DNA from: Toxotes chatareus
Lineage: Eukaryota > Chordata > Actinopteri > Toxotidae
Assembly (NCBI GenBank): GCA_016801885.1
Contig: CM028899.1
Coordinates: 17,995,501 to 18,059,500 of the forward strand
Direction of reading: 5' to 3'
DNA: 64,000 nucleotides
A program made the position numbers and the translations under genes. The stretch's first letter is position 1. Each line of letters starts with the position of its first letter. The notes under the pieces are model-generated. The model searched no databases, was not told the DNA's origin, and saw only the letters and a program-made list of their open reading frames with translations. This document shows positions 1 through 11,900 of this stretch, one piece after another.

Positions 1-1059
1 CTCCATCTGTCTCACTGTATCTAACACAGGTATAACCGAGTTTCCCAAAATAGAGCAATAGAACAAACTGACATTAGCAAAAGCTCCCAAACCCTCATAT
101 TTCCCTCCACACACAGAAACCTCTACATCTACTGATGAAGACAACTATTTCAAATGTTCTCTAACGGCAGATCAATCTACCTACAGTATACAGAAATATT
201 CACCCACACAGAAATATTGGTGAATTATTATGGAGAAGTGGAATATTAACAAGTGCTGTTTGGAGGCATAATTCAGTCTTGTGGTCTGATTTATGGCTGA
301 AAGGGGAGAGGAAATGCACTGCATTCAAAGCGCTTTTTGAAAACTACATTTGAAGGGGAAAATATGAAGGAAAATACTAATTTGGAATTCAGTTTGTCAG
401 CCTTTAACAGTGCTCTTCTGAGCTCTCAAAACTCAAGTTTTCAAATTTAAAAATATTGAGTCAAAGCACCAAACACTGGAATTACCAGTTTCAATCAAAA
501 AAATGTCAGCATCAGCCCTGAAAAACGACCATTTTCTCTAACAAGAAAGAGAAAAAGAACAAATAAAATGAAAAGTACAACTAAATGATTACATGGCACG
601 TTATGTTTTGGGAAAATCTTGCCACCCTCTATAATTCAACCACACTTGCAGGCTGTGCTCACATCATTTCAAAGCTTGAGTCTTTTCTTCAAGTGGTTTA
701 AGTTAAAGTGCTGTCAGCGGGTGTAAGGATTTTACTAGTTTTTGACCATGAGCGTAGGCTCATTCCACAGAAAGCAATTTGTTAGTTATTGCTCTATTTA
801 GCAGTAGGTCACAGCACATCATATTTTTCTATTTCTACTCCAAAAAGGACAGTTGTAGTGATTCTTCCAGAAGGAATATTTGTCCTGAGTTGAACCTCTA
901 AGCCAACCTTCTTCTCAGGCTGTGTGCAAATCCCAAATAATTAATTGATGACACTGTTCCATTTAGAGGAGTCATCTCCAGGGTCTTGGTACTGTGCATG
1001 CTCACTTACTGACCTGGAGTACCGGGACACGTAAATGGAACTATGTACCTCATTAACAA
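1..1059. other. Non-coding flank, nothing recognised
   Basis: AT-rich sequence without a credible coding region on either strand and without a repeat I can name. It precedes the L2-like tail. I see nothing here that supports a gene. Confidence 0.5.
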
Positions 1060-1240
1060 TATACAACCAGGTGAGGCTGACGGCCACCCACCCTGAGTTC
1101 AGTACTGTTGGAGGTTTCTGTCGCCAAGTGCTTGTTCATGGTGGGCACTGCTGGCTTTCTCTCTTGACCTTATTCTGAAAAGTGCCTTGAGATGATGTTA
1201 TGTTATACCATATAAATAAATTGATTTGAATTGAATCAAA
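1060..1240 (+). mobile_element. L2-type LINE (or L2-tailed SINE) 3' end, truncated
   Basis: The stretch reads like the 3' end common to teleost L2-clade LINEs and SINEs that borrow their tail: 'ctgttggaggtttct', 'gtcgccaagtgcttg', 'gtgccttgagatgatgt', then 'atataaataaattga' and a short imperfect TTGAA tail. The piece normally lying between 'gtttct' and 'gtcgcc' seems to be deleted. No reverse transcriptase is attached, so this is a 5'-truncated dead insertion. Identification rests on remembered consensus, not a database search. Confidence 0.7.
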
Positions 1241-2700
1241 TATTAGTTCCACCTGTGCTGTTCCTGCTATAACAAGTCAAAATGTCTACTGTTCCACTTT
1301 TGAAAGGTGTGAAAGATTGAAACTTGGCCATCCACAATTTTACGTACAGTAAAACCAGTGTCACATGCATAATGGCTTGGACACAAGTTTGTGCAGGGCA
1401 GCACAAATTGAGACAAAGATACAGCCACACGGCTATTTCAACTTGACCAGACAATTTGTATTTATTTTTGAATATGGTGAATAAACAGAGAATGCACAAA
1501 TAGTGCAGCAGTCAACTTTAAATATCTGAACAAAGCTTATAGGCTGCAATGCAATGGGAAGAAGTACTACTGAGAGACCTGTTTCAGGGCAAAAAAAATG
1601 TTAAGTCCCCCTATCAATTCCCTTCCCTTTAAAATGCAGAAAAACTAGCTCCCTCCTCTTCTCTGAGACTGACCATCTAAAAAAAACTGACACACGGTGC
1701 TCTTGTCATCAGTTGTGTTAAATCAAAGCAGCTATAGCTACTCCATCAAAGAGACATCCACCTTTTTGTTATTATTATGCATCTAGATGTTTCTGTATAA
1801 ACTCTCATTTCTGTCTGATATTTATAAGGATATTTTCACAGAACCAACAGAGAATATTAAGTGAGGGAATCATTTACCACGTGTTACAGCGCAATTTGTA
1901 AATGTTGATGTTCACAAAGGTGAGAACTCTTACTTTCCACTTTCTTTAGTCACCAGACGGCGTTATCAACACAGTAGGAGAAAGACATTACTGGCATTGA
2001 AGGCATTCAAATTTGTGTGTGCATTAGAGAAAGGAAAAGAGAGCCAAAGTGTGTTTTTGTGTGAGAGAGGGAGAGCGAGAAAGGGACAGAGTGTGAAATC
2101 ATTAATTGCTGGCGCTGAGGAAGGGAAGCTCAGCCAGAGTGAAGCGAAAGAGTGAGAGAGACACACACACTACTGGTTTTGTGTAGATCAACAGTGCCCC
2201 CTATGTCCAAAATATGGAACTATATCTTCAGTGTCAAAACCATATTCCTACTGTACCTTTGTATATCTATCTATATATCCCATCAAGTTCTTCTCTAGTT
2301 GATATTCTTTCTGCCTGCTAGTGAAGTTGTCATTATCTGGTTTTAATTGCTCTAGGCAGCCGTAAAAGAACGGGTGAAGAGCAAGAATTAAAGTAGACAC
2401 ACTGAGAGATGAGTTTCATCACCAAACTGATGAAGACATCAGTCTGTCCTCTGAGGGGAATGTGATATTGCGTTTGAGCCCCAACAGCACCAGCCAAGAG
2501 ACAGTCAAAACTGAGGGGAATATACAGTCTATGAGGGGAACAGGGAGTGGTTTTCACTCACTTTACAGTGTCAAAGTCTTTACCATATTCCTTGCAAGCC
2601 CTTATCTGGTTGTCTTAAACTAAATCTCAATCTGAGGTTTGTATCCTGAGCCACATGTATGGTTAGGTTAAGACAACAAAAGCACTTTTCTTACAGCATA
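1241..2700. other. Non-coding flank, nothing recognised
   Basis: No gene or nameable repeat. The short open frames here lack exon-like boundaries and recognisable domains. Confidence 0.45.
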
Positions 2701-2756
2701 TATATATATATATATATACACGGAGGCTCAGATAAAGAAAGCCTCTGAGCCTCCGT
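2698..2756. repeat. TA microsatellite followed by a 12-bp perfect hairpin
   Basis: A (TA)n run ends at about 2718. It is followed by the stem acggaggctcag (2720-2731), a 13-nt loop and the exact reverse complement ctgagcctccgt (2745-2756). The hairpin lies directly beside the telomere-like tract. It may be a terminal structure of a small transposon; no target duplication is evident. Confidence 0.7.
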
Positions 2757-2779
2757 CACAAACACACACACAGACTTGT

Positions 2780-3080
2780 TTCACTATTCCTGTGGGGTAC
2801 ACTCACTGTAGGGTACACTCTCTGACATAATCTGAGGGTTATGTCCCTAACCCTAACCCAGCCATCACAACTCTAATGCCTAACCTTAACGCTGACCCCA
2901 ACCCTAACCAAAACCCAATTCTAATCCTAAACTTAACTAAACCCAAGTCTTAACCCTCAAAAAGTCTTGACCTTCCACCCGTGGGGACCTCAATTGTCAT
3001 CCCCATAGTGACATGAGTCCCCATGGATCAGTGTGCAGCCAGGTAAGTCCCCACCAGGATATGAAAACAAGCACACACAC
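2780..3080. repeat. Teleost repeat with degenerate telomere-like CCCTAA units
   Basis: Irregular 'ccctaaccctaaccc'-like words (about 2847-2960) are followed by 'gtggggacctcaattgtcat' and 'gtccccaccaggatatgaaa'. This arrangement, a degenerate CCCTAA tract joined to 'gtccccac-aggat' blocks, is one I associate with a widespread teleost interspersed repeat. It is therefore more likely a repeat relic than a chromosome-fusion scar. The units are too diverged to be a functional telomere. Confidence 0.6.
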
Positions 3081-5600
3081 TGTATCCATGGCCTTTTTGT
3101 ATTTGGACTCAATTAATTAGCAAAGCCATAATCCCAGCTTCACTTCATATTCTAAATTTATCCTAATCCCCAACCCTATGGTTTTGTTCAGTGCAAAGGT
3201 AAGTCTTTATTGGGTTCATTTCTATGGACAGCTGCCTCTAAGTCAATCTTCACTCAGAGCATTCAGTGTGTGTGCATGTGACTCCAGCAAACAGGCCAAG
3301 TGTTTTCTTAATGAGAGACTGTTGAGCGGAGGCAGAAACTGTTGTGACCTTTGCAAGTAAGAAAGTGGGAGTAGGAGATAAAGGAGAGACCAATTAAAGT
3401 TTTCATGTATGAAATAAATCCCTTGGGATTTACCCCAGTGCAGTGAGCAGTTATGGAAATTCTGACCCTAACACATCTGAATGATATAGCGTTAAATTCT
3501 TGGCCAATAAAATCTAACAGTGCATTCATGGGATCCTATTTGTACAAGTCTTATATGACGTATCTCACATTAAAGTACTTTTGGTAACGCAATTAATGAC
3601 AAAATGACTGGGCTGATTAAGTGTCAAACAGCTACTTGTTTCTCTTTGCAGCAGAACAAAGACGACCAAATGGGCACCACCTAATAATACTTTTTTTCTA
3701 ATGAAAATGTTGGAAATCTCTTCAATACAAGCGGTGAAAAATGATTAAGTGCTTGGAACAAATCAATAAGGCACATAAAGAGCTATTATAGAGCACAGTG
3801 ATAGGCTTTTATTCTAATGCAGGATAATTAACACATTTCAAGGTTTTCCTCAGGCAGCATCATAAGCTTGAAATGGATTCGTTTTCATGCATGTTGTACA
3901 CAAGTGTACAGCTGCATTCCATTTATATGCACCGTATTGATTTGCACCCACCAAGCAATTAATCAATTTTCACCCCTGCACTGGCCTCCAACCTTTTCAT
4001 ATTTTTTCCGCACTGGTCAATAGTCTAATTTATTACCTATAGTAACATATTTATGTAGTTTATTTGCCCCTAAATATCACACCACAGAAACCTGAAAGAG
4101 CAAGTCAGGCTCTTTTGGAGGAAATTATATTATTCTGCTGTTACACTTATTTTGAGTCTTAATGAGGAACAGTCACATATATGCCAACATGCTGGGAAAA
4201 TGAGCCTAGACAGCTTGAGCTTGAGCTTTACTATTACCCTTAGTTTCACTCCATAACCACCAAACACTTTTGCATAGTAGGCCATTAGAAATACATAGAA
4301 ACAAGACAAAGAGTCTACAGCTATAAACAAAAGTACCAGACAAACTGAAATTTGACCAAAATATGACATAGATGAAAAGTTTGTACCAAATTCCAAGTGA
4401 ATCCATTCAACACTCAATGTAGGATTCAACCTGTGGACCATGAATGCCTGAGCAAAAAAATTTAAAAATCCATTCAATATTTTTTGTGTTATTTCAGCCT
4501 GAAACAAAGTGTTGGGTTGACTGACCAACAAGCACCCTGACCGACCAACCATATCATCATTGGAGCCACTAAACATTTAAAAGGTGATCAATTTAGTCAA
4601 CATAGCGTATACACAACTTACACCCTCTGATCTGTTTGTTTGTTTTGTTTTTTTGGAAAGGGCAGGGGGGGTCAGCTAACCTTTATTTTTCATTGTTAAC
4701 AATTACCTGGGTGTATTGACTGCTTTCTTTGAATTGAAATTTAAAGTGTGCTGTGCCCATGTCCTGTTACATTTTCTATCAGAAGCTATCATGTTTAGCA
4801 GTATGTCCAAAAGCTACAAGGTAAACTCAGAAATACTTAATTATGTATGAATCACACTAGTCTTAATTGTTATAAGCCTCAGCATTTATTTGTAAGGAGA
4901 ATTTTATTGATCTACTCTCTGAGTCTGGAGGCAAGTTAGTGATTGAACTTGGTGGAAAGTCAGTGTCACTTCAGGAGGCACTTAACTGAATCAATACTGA
5001 TGAAGTTTTGTAGCTACATATTGCTACAAAATTGCAGTGGACTTACCTCTTAACCAGCAGCTACATACAGATCTTCATTCTTTAAAAATACAGATGGATG
5101 ATTTAAAAGCAAAGCCAAAGAAATAAACCATGAATGGTAGGTTTATATTATCAATGTGATACATTTTGTTGACTAATTAAAGGTTATCCCTCACATTTGT
5201 GGACTGGAGCTTAATTATATCAGGAGTTTTGTTTTTACTGCCCTCTTCCTATAATTTCAGTGGCTGGCGCAAACAGTAAAATGGGTTGCATACATACACA
5301 CGTTCATCACAGTCGTTTTGCAGGCTCTTGTTATTCAAACTAAGATTCCCATGATATGCTGCAGACTAAATTATGTCATAGTTATATTCTAGGACTGCTC
5401 AGGGTACTACAAGGTGCTACAGAATTTTCTTCTGAGTGACAGGTGATTCACATCACCAGAAACAGTGAAAAATATTCCATATAGATTTGACTGCTGCTTT
5501 TCACAATGATGATCAGTTTCCACCATTTAAAAGGTTGAGATTCTGAATCTACTATGGAATATAAATGCTGTGCGACAATAATGACTTTCTCCAAATTTGG
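3081..5600. other. Non-coding flank, nothing recognised
   Basis: AT-rich sequence with scattered short open frames on both strands, none with domain similarity, codon-like composition or splice context. No nameable repeat apart from short homopolymers. Confidence 0.45.
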
Positions 5601-5609
5601 CAGAAATAA

Positions 5610-5700
5610 TTTACCTGTAGTGATGGGTATCACCTGTGGCGTCCCACAAGGCTCACTACTTGGGCCACTATTTTTGTTTATTTTTGTATTCCTCTGCAAA
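5610..5700 (+). pseudogene. Fragment of a non-LTR retrotransposon reverse transcriptase
   Basis: Reading + strand, the peptide around 5625-5690 contains ITCGVPQGSLLGPLF. The CGVPQGSxLGPLLF block is a hallmark of reverse transcriptases of L2/CR1/Rex-type LINEs (RT motif 4 region). Similarity fades within about 30 codons on each side; downstream it runs into an A-rich stretch (about 5699-5714). The YxDD catalytic block is not found, so this is a small relic rather than an active element. Confidence 0.75.
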
Positions 5701-5999
5701 AAAAAAAAGAAAAACCTGATGCTCTGTTCATTTTCTTTGCATGTCCTCTTCCTGAAAGGTAAGTGACTGCAGCTGCTTGAATAGGCTGCATATACACATA
5801 TGGCATCACACACGAAATGCAATGTTTTGCAGCGTTCTTCAGCTAAATTACACTGAAGTGTTTTTCTGCTAAACATCCAATCCCATCAGCGGGTTTCAGA
5901 ACAGACTTATAGAATTTCAGTCGATAGTAAACCTTTGGAAACACTTTTCGACCTCTGCTTTACCCAAGAAGGGAAGAAAGGCATTTTGTGCTCCCTCTT

Positions 6000-6026
6000 A
6001 CAGAATCAGAATCAGAATAACTGAGA
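6000..6026. repeat. Short (AGAATC)n-like tract
   Basis: Three near-copies of 'cagaat' in tandem. This word often marks the end of teleost interspersed elements, but no adjoining body is recognised here. Confidence 0.4.
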
Positions 6027-6178
6027 GATATCACAAGAATAAAATGCTGATTTTTAGAAACTGATTTGTTGCCTGTCATTGCCTTACAACCACAGTTCCA
6101 CATAAGATTAAACATGTATAACAAATTAAAAGTTAGACATATCCAGTATTCTTAAGGGGAGAGAAATACAAGGGCATC

Positions 6179-6180
<2 letters not shown>

Positions 6181-6258
<78 letters not shown>
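6181..6258. repeat. (TG)39 microsatellite
   Basis: Uninterrupted TG dinucleotides, 78 bp. Open frames reading Cys-Val or Thr-His repeats through it on the two strands are artefacts of the repeat. Confidence 0.98.
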
Positions 6259-6263
<5 letters not shown>

Positions 6264-6682
6264 TCCCCTGGGAGAAGGGGAGCAGAGGGCAGTTGCAGCT
6301 ATTTCTAATAGGTTTCTACACTTTGTCTCTGGAGAGCAGGGACACACACACAGAGTCATTATTGCTCTCCTGCCATTCTCCAGGTATTTTGCAACCTTTG
6401 CTCCACCTTGGCCCTCGCACAACAAGGAAAATGGCAGAACAAAAAGACCAAAGAAAGAAAGAGACACAGACGCAGAGAGAGAGAGGGAAGGAGGCAAGGA
6501 GAGAAAAGGACAAAAACAGATCTCCAGGGAGGGAGGCCTGATTCTGTGTGCTTCCAGTTTCCAACACTCCACTGGGGGTTGGCAGCTACTGGGAAACCCA
6601 GTTTTCAATGGGGCATCTGTGATGGACAGATGGAAAGGGTGAGGCAAGGACAGGGAGTTAGATATGTTTCTTCATCAACACG

Positions 6683-7337
6683 TGTGCCAAGAAAACATTC
6701 CCCATACCATAACACCACCACCATCCTGGACTGTTGACACAAGGCAGGTTGGGTCCATGGATTCATGTCATTGACGCCAAATTCTGACCCAGCCTCAGCA
6801 GATATCCAAATTCACCAGACAAGGCTAGGTTTTTCCAGTGTGACAGGGGTGCAACCCAATGTGATCTTCTGCTGTTGTGACCTATCTGGACATGTTGTTG
6901 ATTCTGCTTTTCTACTCACCCCAGTTGTAAAGAGTGGTTATCTGAGTTACCATTGCCTTTCTAACCCGAACCCTCTGACCTCTCCCATCAACGAGGCATT
7001 TCATTCCACAAAGCTGCTGCTCACTGGATGTTTTTCGGGGGGTTTTTTCCGCACCATTCTGAGTTAAACTCTAGAGAATGCTGTGTGTGAAAATCCCAAG
7101 AGATCAGCAGTTTCAGAAATACTCAGACCAGCCCATCTGGCACCAGCAATCATGCCACAGTCAAAGTCACTGAGATCACACATTTTTTCCCTATGATGAC
7201 GTCTGATGTGAACATTAACTGAAGCTCCGGAGCTGTATCTGCAGGATTTTATGTATTGCACTGCTGCAACATAATTGGCTGATGACATAATTGCCTGAAA
7301 AGGCTGGTGTACCTAATAAAGTGCTAGGTGAGTGTGT
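6683..7337 (-). mobile_element. Truncated Tc1/mariner-like transposon (ISRm11-like teleost family)
   Basis: On the minus strand a frame at about 7190-7064 reads DLSDFDCGMIAGARWAG then LSISETADLLGFSHTAFSRV, a helix-turn-helix DNA-binding domain typical of Tc1/mariner-type transposases of the teleost family whose ends read 'ctaataaagtg-ccggtgagtgta'. The matching terminal sequence is at about 7310-7337 ('ctaataaagtgctaggtgagt'). Toward lower coordinates, 'ttgacgccaaattctgacc' and 'gtgccaagaaaacattcccc' continue the family's transposase region, but frames are interrupted and the far terminus is missing. It is non-autonomous and dead. Family assignment is from memory of consensus wording. Confidence 0.8.
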
Positions 7338-8850
7338 ATAAATGAAAATGAACAGAGGCAGTAAGGTCCATATTAAATTTTGCTTTCGTTTTCATGTAAT
7401 TTATAATTAATATATTATACCCTTTACTGGTTAGGACCCTCTGTAGTGGCTCATGTACAGAGATACATAAAGAGCTGTATTGAATTGTGTGGGCTTGGAC
7501 TCAGAGCTAGACACTGACCTAAATGGTGTGAAATAATAACAGTCATGTAGGTTTGCTTTGCTGCATCTCATTAGTTCCATAAACATGACTTTTGGCAGTG
7601 TAAGCATGGCTGCTCTGAGTGCATGTGAATCCACATAATGGCGTACAGACATAACAAATTTAAACCCAGCTGCAAATGGACTCATGATAAGAATCATCTT
7701 CTTGTTAAAATGAGTTGGACAGTTGACGTGAAAAACAAGAATGTCCCCAGTATCTCTTTGTTACATGCCTGGAGACAGCCAGCCATGTAATATATTAATG
7801 AAGTATTATTATTAATTAACAAAACTTTCAACAGCTTTCAAACCACAGTAGCACCCAAAGGTGGAAAACATTGCTGAACTGAATGAGGAGGAAATATTAG
7901 GAAGCAATAACACAAAGCTAACCCTGTTGGTTCTCTAATTCATTTATTAAACACATGGAAAATTAGGTCTTTAGAAAATAAATGCAAATTAATCAGGATG
8001 GTGTTTTCCTCCCTCAGTCTGAAAAAGTCAATTTCCTGGTTCATTGTAATGTGCTTAGGGAAAATAACACTGATTCAGTTCACTGCATTATAGTGAATTT
8101 AAAGCAAAAGATAAGCAGAATTTGTTCATCTGCCATCAGTGTGGAATGATGTGATTTGGTTTTTTGTATTTGCTTGTTTATTTTTATGTTTTGTTTTATT
8201 TTTATACAAGCGTCACTTGCTACAGTGCAGCAATGCAGTGTGTTTTACGTAACTTTTATTATGGCAGTATGCCATTGTTGTCATATACTGGCTCATTCCC
8301 TCATTCAGGTATGGATTTCCTTTTTCAAAAAATTGGTTATATAATTTAGTTGTTTTTCAGTTGCATATGTTTATCACTTTTATTTTGTCTCACATTCTCT
8401 TACAAGTGCTTAATAACTATAGTAAAAAAGAAATCAATCCCACCATGAAGATATTGTGAATAGGTTTTTTCATTCCCTGTTTTCACCAGCTCTGCACCTC
8501 TGTAGCCTGATGAGCGGTTTTGCCTCAATTCCATTAGAGACTCCAGCTGTGAAAATTAACATCAAACTGAAAATTACATAAACAAGAGAAGGCAAACATA
8601 GTAGATGGGGCACTATCCATTTAGAAAGGACGTTTTTGAAAATGCAAGGATGGCAGCAACTGACAATCAACACATTAGCTGTGCACTGTTTTTTAAGAGT
8701 GGGGCAACAGAAAGCTATTGCTGTACCAAATCTTGTTATTTAGTTCTTCTCCAGAGATTATATGAACAACATCTGCAGACAGTAAGTTACATTTGTACAC
8801 AAAAGAACAAAAACACATCTCAGTGGAGTTAAATGGATAAACTTAATGGA
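7338..8850. other. Non-coding flank, nothing recognised
   Basis: AT-rich intergenic DNA with no coding signal or nameable repeat. Confidence 0.45.
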
Positions 8851-8999
8851 ACAAACTTGATGCTTAATATTTGGTCAAATCTTAGTAATGAGCAAATGTA
8901 CTGTTATAGGATATTATATTTGACTATGCGAAAGCTAAAATTATTAGACTACGTAAACACGTTATCTTTGAATTCCCAGTCCATCTGTACTCTGATTGT

Positions 9000-11900
9000 C
9001 GGAAAGTTGTACTGTTAGTTCAAGACCTGACACAATTTCAAACTCACTTTAACATCAGGAAGTCTTTCTCTTACAATTAATTGATATCTGTCATACAGAT
9101 TAATTCCATAACGTGAATGATTTTTCATGCAGAATTTACAGCTAGAATAATTTTGCATGTTGAAACTGCAGTCAAAAGTAGCCACCTGTTGATCTGCTCA
9201 AAACGAAGATGCCATTAAATCCTCACATGGTTTAACTCTTGCCTGAATATCAATTCTCAAGGCTCTACAAAATAATGGCTACATTCTTCCACACCGTGCC
9301 GACTGGTTGTTCAATGCAGCTCTTTTCACAAAAGTTCGCTGTATCAAGTGTTGGTAATGAAATATGGAATACCAGATAACGTTGATTGCAGGCATTTGAT
9401 AGCTGAGTCTGATTTAAACTAAAGAAACACTCTACACTGTAGAACTTCAGCTAAAAAATGATATATTGTGCACTTGAATTCGTTTGAATCTGTCAGTGAT
9501 GAGTCTCAAGCTAGGAACTGATCAAATCCACCTCTTGCTAGAGAAGAAAATGCTTTGAAAGCAGCACAGGTCCTTAGTACGCTGTTGCACTTTTGAGCTC
9601 ACAGCTTGTCTGTTGTGAACTAGCTTGATGTCACTCCTGACGTTTGCTGAGACCAGACAATTTAATTACTTTCTAGGGCCTTGTGAAAAACGACTGTCTG
9701 TTGATCCCAAGCTGCTGAAAATATCCAATTTGTACATCTAGCAGAAGAAATTTCAGTTAACCTTAGTAAACTTGCTGTTTACTAGTCTAGGAGAAGCTGG
9801 ATGCTTCCGTAACAAGTGATGCATTAGGTTTATGCTGTGCCTCAACAGTTCAGAAGAACTCTGGGTTTTCTTCATTGATGTTATGCAAGGGAATACTTGC
9901 ATTGCTCCTTGCAACACTTGTCCCTTCTCTCTACTTCATAACGTTGAACTGATTCCAGCCTTACGAAAAAACGTGGTAAAAGTTGTGCTTCATGCCACTT
10001 GTCCTTGCATCATCTTGAGCCTATTTGCAGTAGCAAGAACATCAGGAATGAAGTGTATATTCTGTGTCAGTTCTATTGATGTAAATTGTGTTGTGTTTTT
10101 CTCCAACACCAGTCTTCACATAATAATGTGGTTGCTGGGCAATGTAATAAGCTATTAAAATGTCAAACCAGTCTACATTCTTGAGATTTAACACTTGTGA
10201 TCTGGATTTGTAAATCAGTCCAATTTAAGATCCGCAAGGAACTCAATTCAGAAGAAAAGATGTAGTGTTACAGACCTTTGACTTAAATCATCGCTGGAAT
10301 TTATGAATTAAAATGCCTGGCAGTATATCAGTTAGCAACAACTACTTCTGACGACACGTCATTCCACTCTAAGGCAGGATGACCACTCTAGCAGTGGTGA
10401 AAAGGAGCATGCAGAGAGAGTATCTCAAGCAGAATCATTTCAAACCTGGAGCTGCCACTATAAAAACTAGTTGTCCATTTTTCTACTTGAAATCTCATGG
10501 CTAACCATTGCTCTCTGTAACCGTGTTAGTGTCAGAGGTTCTACTGACTTCTACGGCCGAACTGGTGAACCTGACAAAACAGTAAAGTTCTGATATCAAT
10601 GATTTAAAGTAGTTCCTCTGTATCTGGCAGAAATTTAGCATCAGAGAGACTTTTCAGCTAGTGATGAACAGCACATTCGAATCTAGTCCTTACTACACAG
10701 GATTCCTCCTGAAGGACGGTAGCTGTATTCATCATATGTCTTGCCTAGCGATGTGGGTCTTGAAGTTTCCTCATGAGCGAGATCATTGTGAATTACATGT
10801 TATCTCTTCATGGGACCCAGTGACTCTCTGAAGGCAAAAAACTCCAGAGTTCAGGTCTGGGCGTTTAGCAAGCATTGGTTTATGCATTTCCTCTGTTTCC
10901 CCAAATCACATTTGATACTCTTAATTCACCTAATTTACTTTTCTGAATTTTTACATGACGGAACAAACCACTGCTTTTGAAAGTGGAGTTCGAATGCTTA
11001 TCTTATGCTTGGTCTGCGTTGACAATTCTGTCGACACTAAATGAACATCTCCAGAGCAGAAAGGTAGTACCTAATCTTAGCATCAGTTCTGTTCGTGGAG
11101 CATTATTCTGAGTGACTCTTAGCTTGTGTTCTTGAGACACTAGATATACGCACGTCATTTCACTTTACAAGGATGTCTGATGGTCAATTACAACTGAACT
11201 AAATGTTCGAAAACATGTCACAAATCTGACATTTGACCATTTGTGATGTTGATAATTCTGTTGTCTCAGATCCATTTTAGACTGATATCTGAAAGAAACT
11301 AACTCGGTCAAGTGATCCAGAACAGTAGCAGTATCCTCCCACACGTCATGATCTCGACGGCAGACAGCCGTACATGTTGAGATGCTGGAAGCTCTTGTTG
11401 CAGTCTTCAAATGTCTTTTAGTGGCGCAGTTAATGAATCAGTTGAGAACAATGACACTTCTTTGCGAATTGCAGTCTGCATCCAGAAGCTTTGTACAGGC
11501 ACGTGACGATGCTGAGGCACTGAAGAAGGGGCTGTCCAACTGACCGATCTTGCAGTGGCAGGTTCAGCTGATCTCAGATTCCAGCTAATTATCTCAATGT
11601 TATGTTCAGCTGCCTTAAACCACTTGTCATGTTAACTAAGTCAACTCTCTTTTCTCAAACCGAAAACTTCTTCATTACTGTACAACTTGTTAATGCCGTC
11701 CTCTCAGGTAGTATTTTCTTTCAGGAAATTCGCTGAGAAGTTATACAGCTGAACACTGTGTGAAAACTTATTCGCTTTCTGACAAGTTCAGCTGTAAGCT
11801 AATTTAAATGGATAATATGGTCAGAGTTGCTTCTTCTCACTGGTATGAATTATTGGCGTTGCATGATGTTGAAGGTGTAGACACATTTCATGGTGTAATG

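Noticed and set aside
2840..2960. Interstitial telomere from a chromosome fusion
   Set aside because: Units are highly irregular and embedded in wording typical of a dispersed teleost repeat.
6177..6737. Overlapping open frames with Cys-Val or Thr-His runs
   Set aside because: They exist only because a (TG)39 repeat is open in several frames; the downstream parts show no domain or exon boundaries.
9832..10158. 108-residue frame rich in Cys and hydrophobics
   Set aside because: Isolated within the decayed tract, no start context, no homology recognised.
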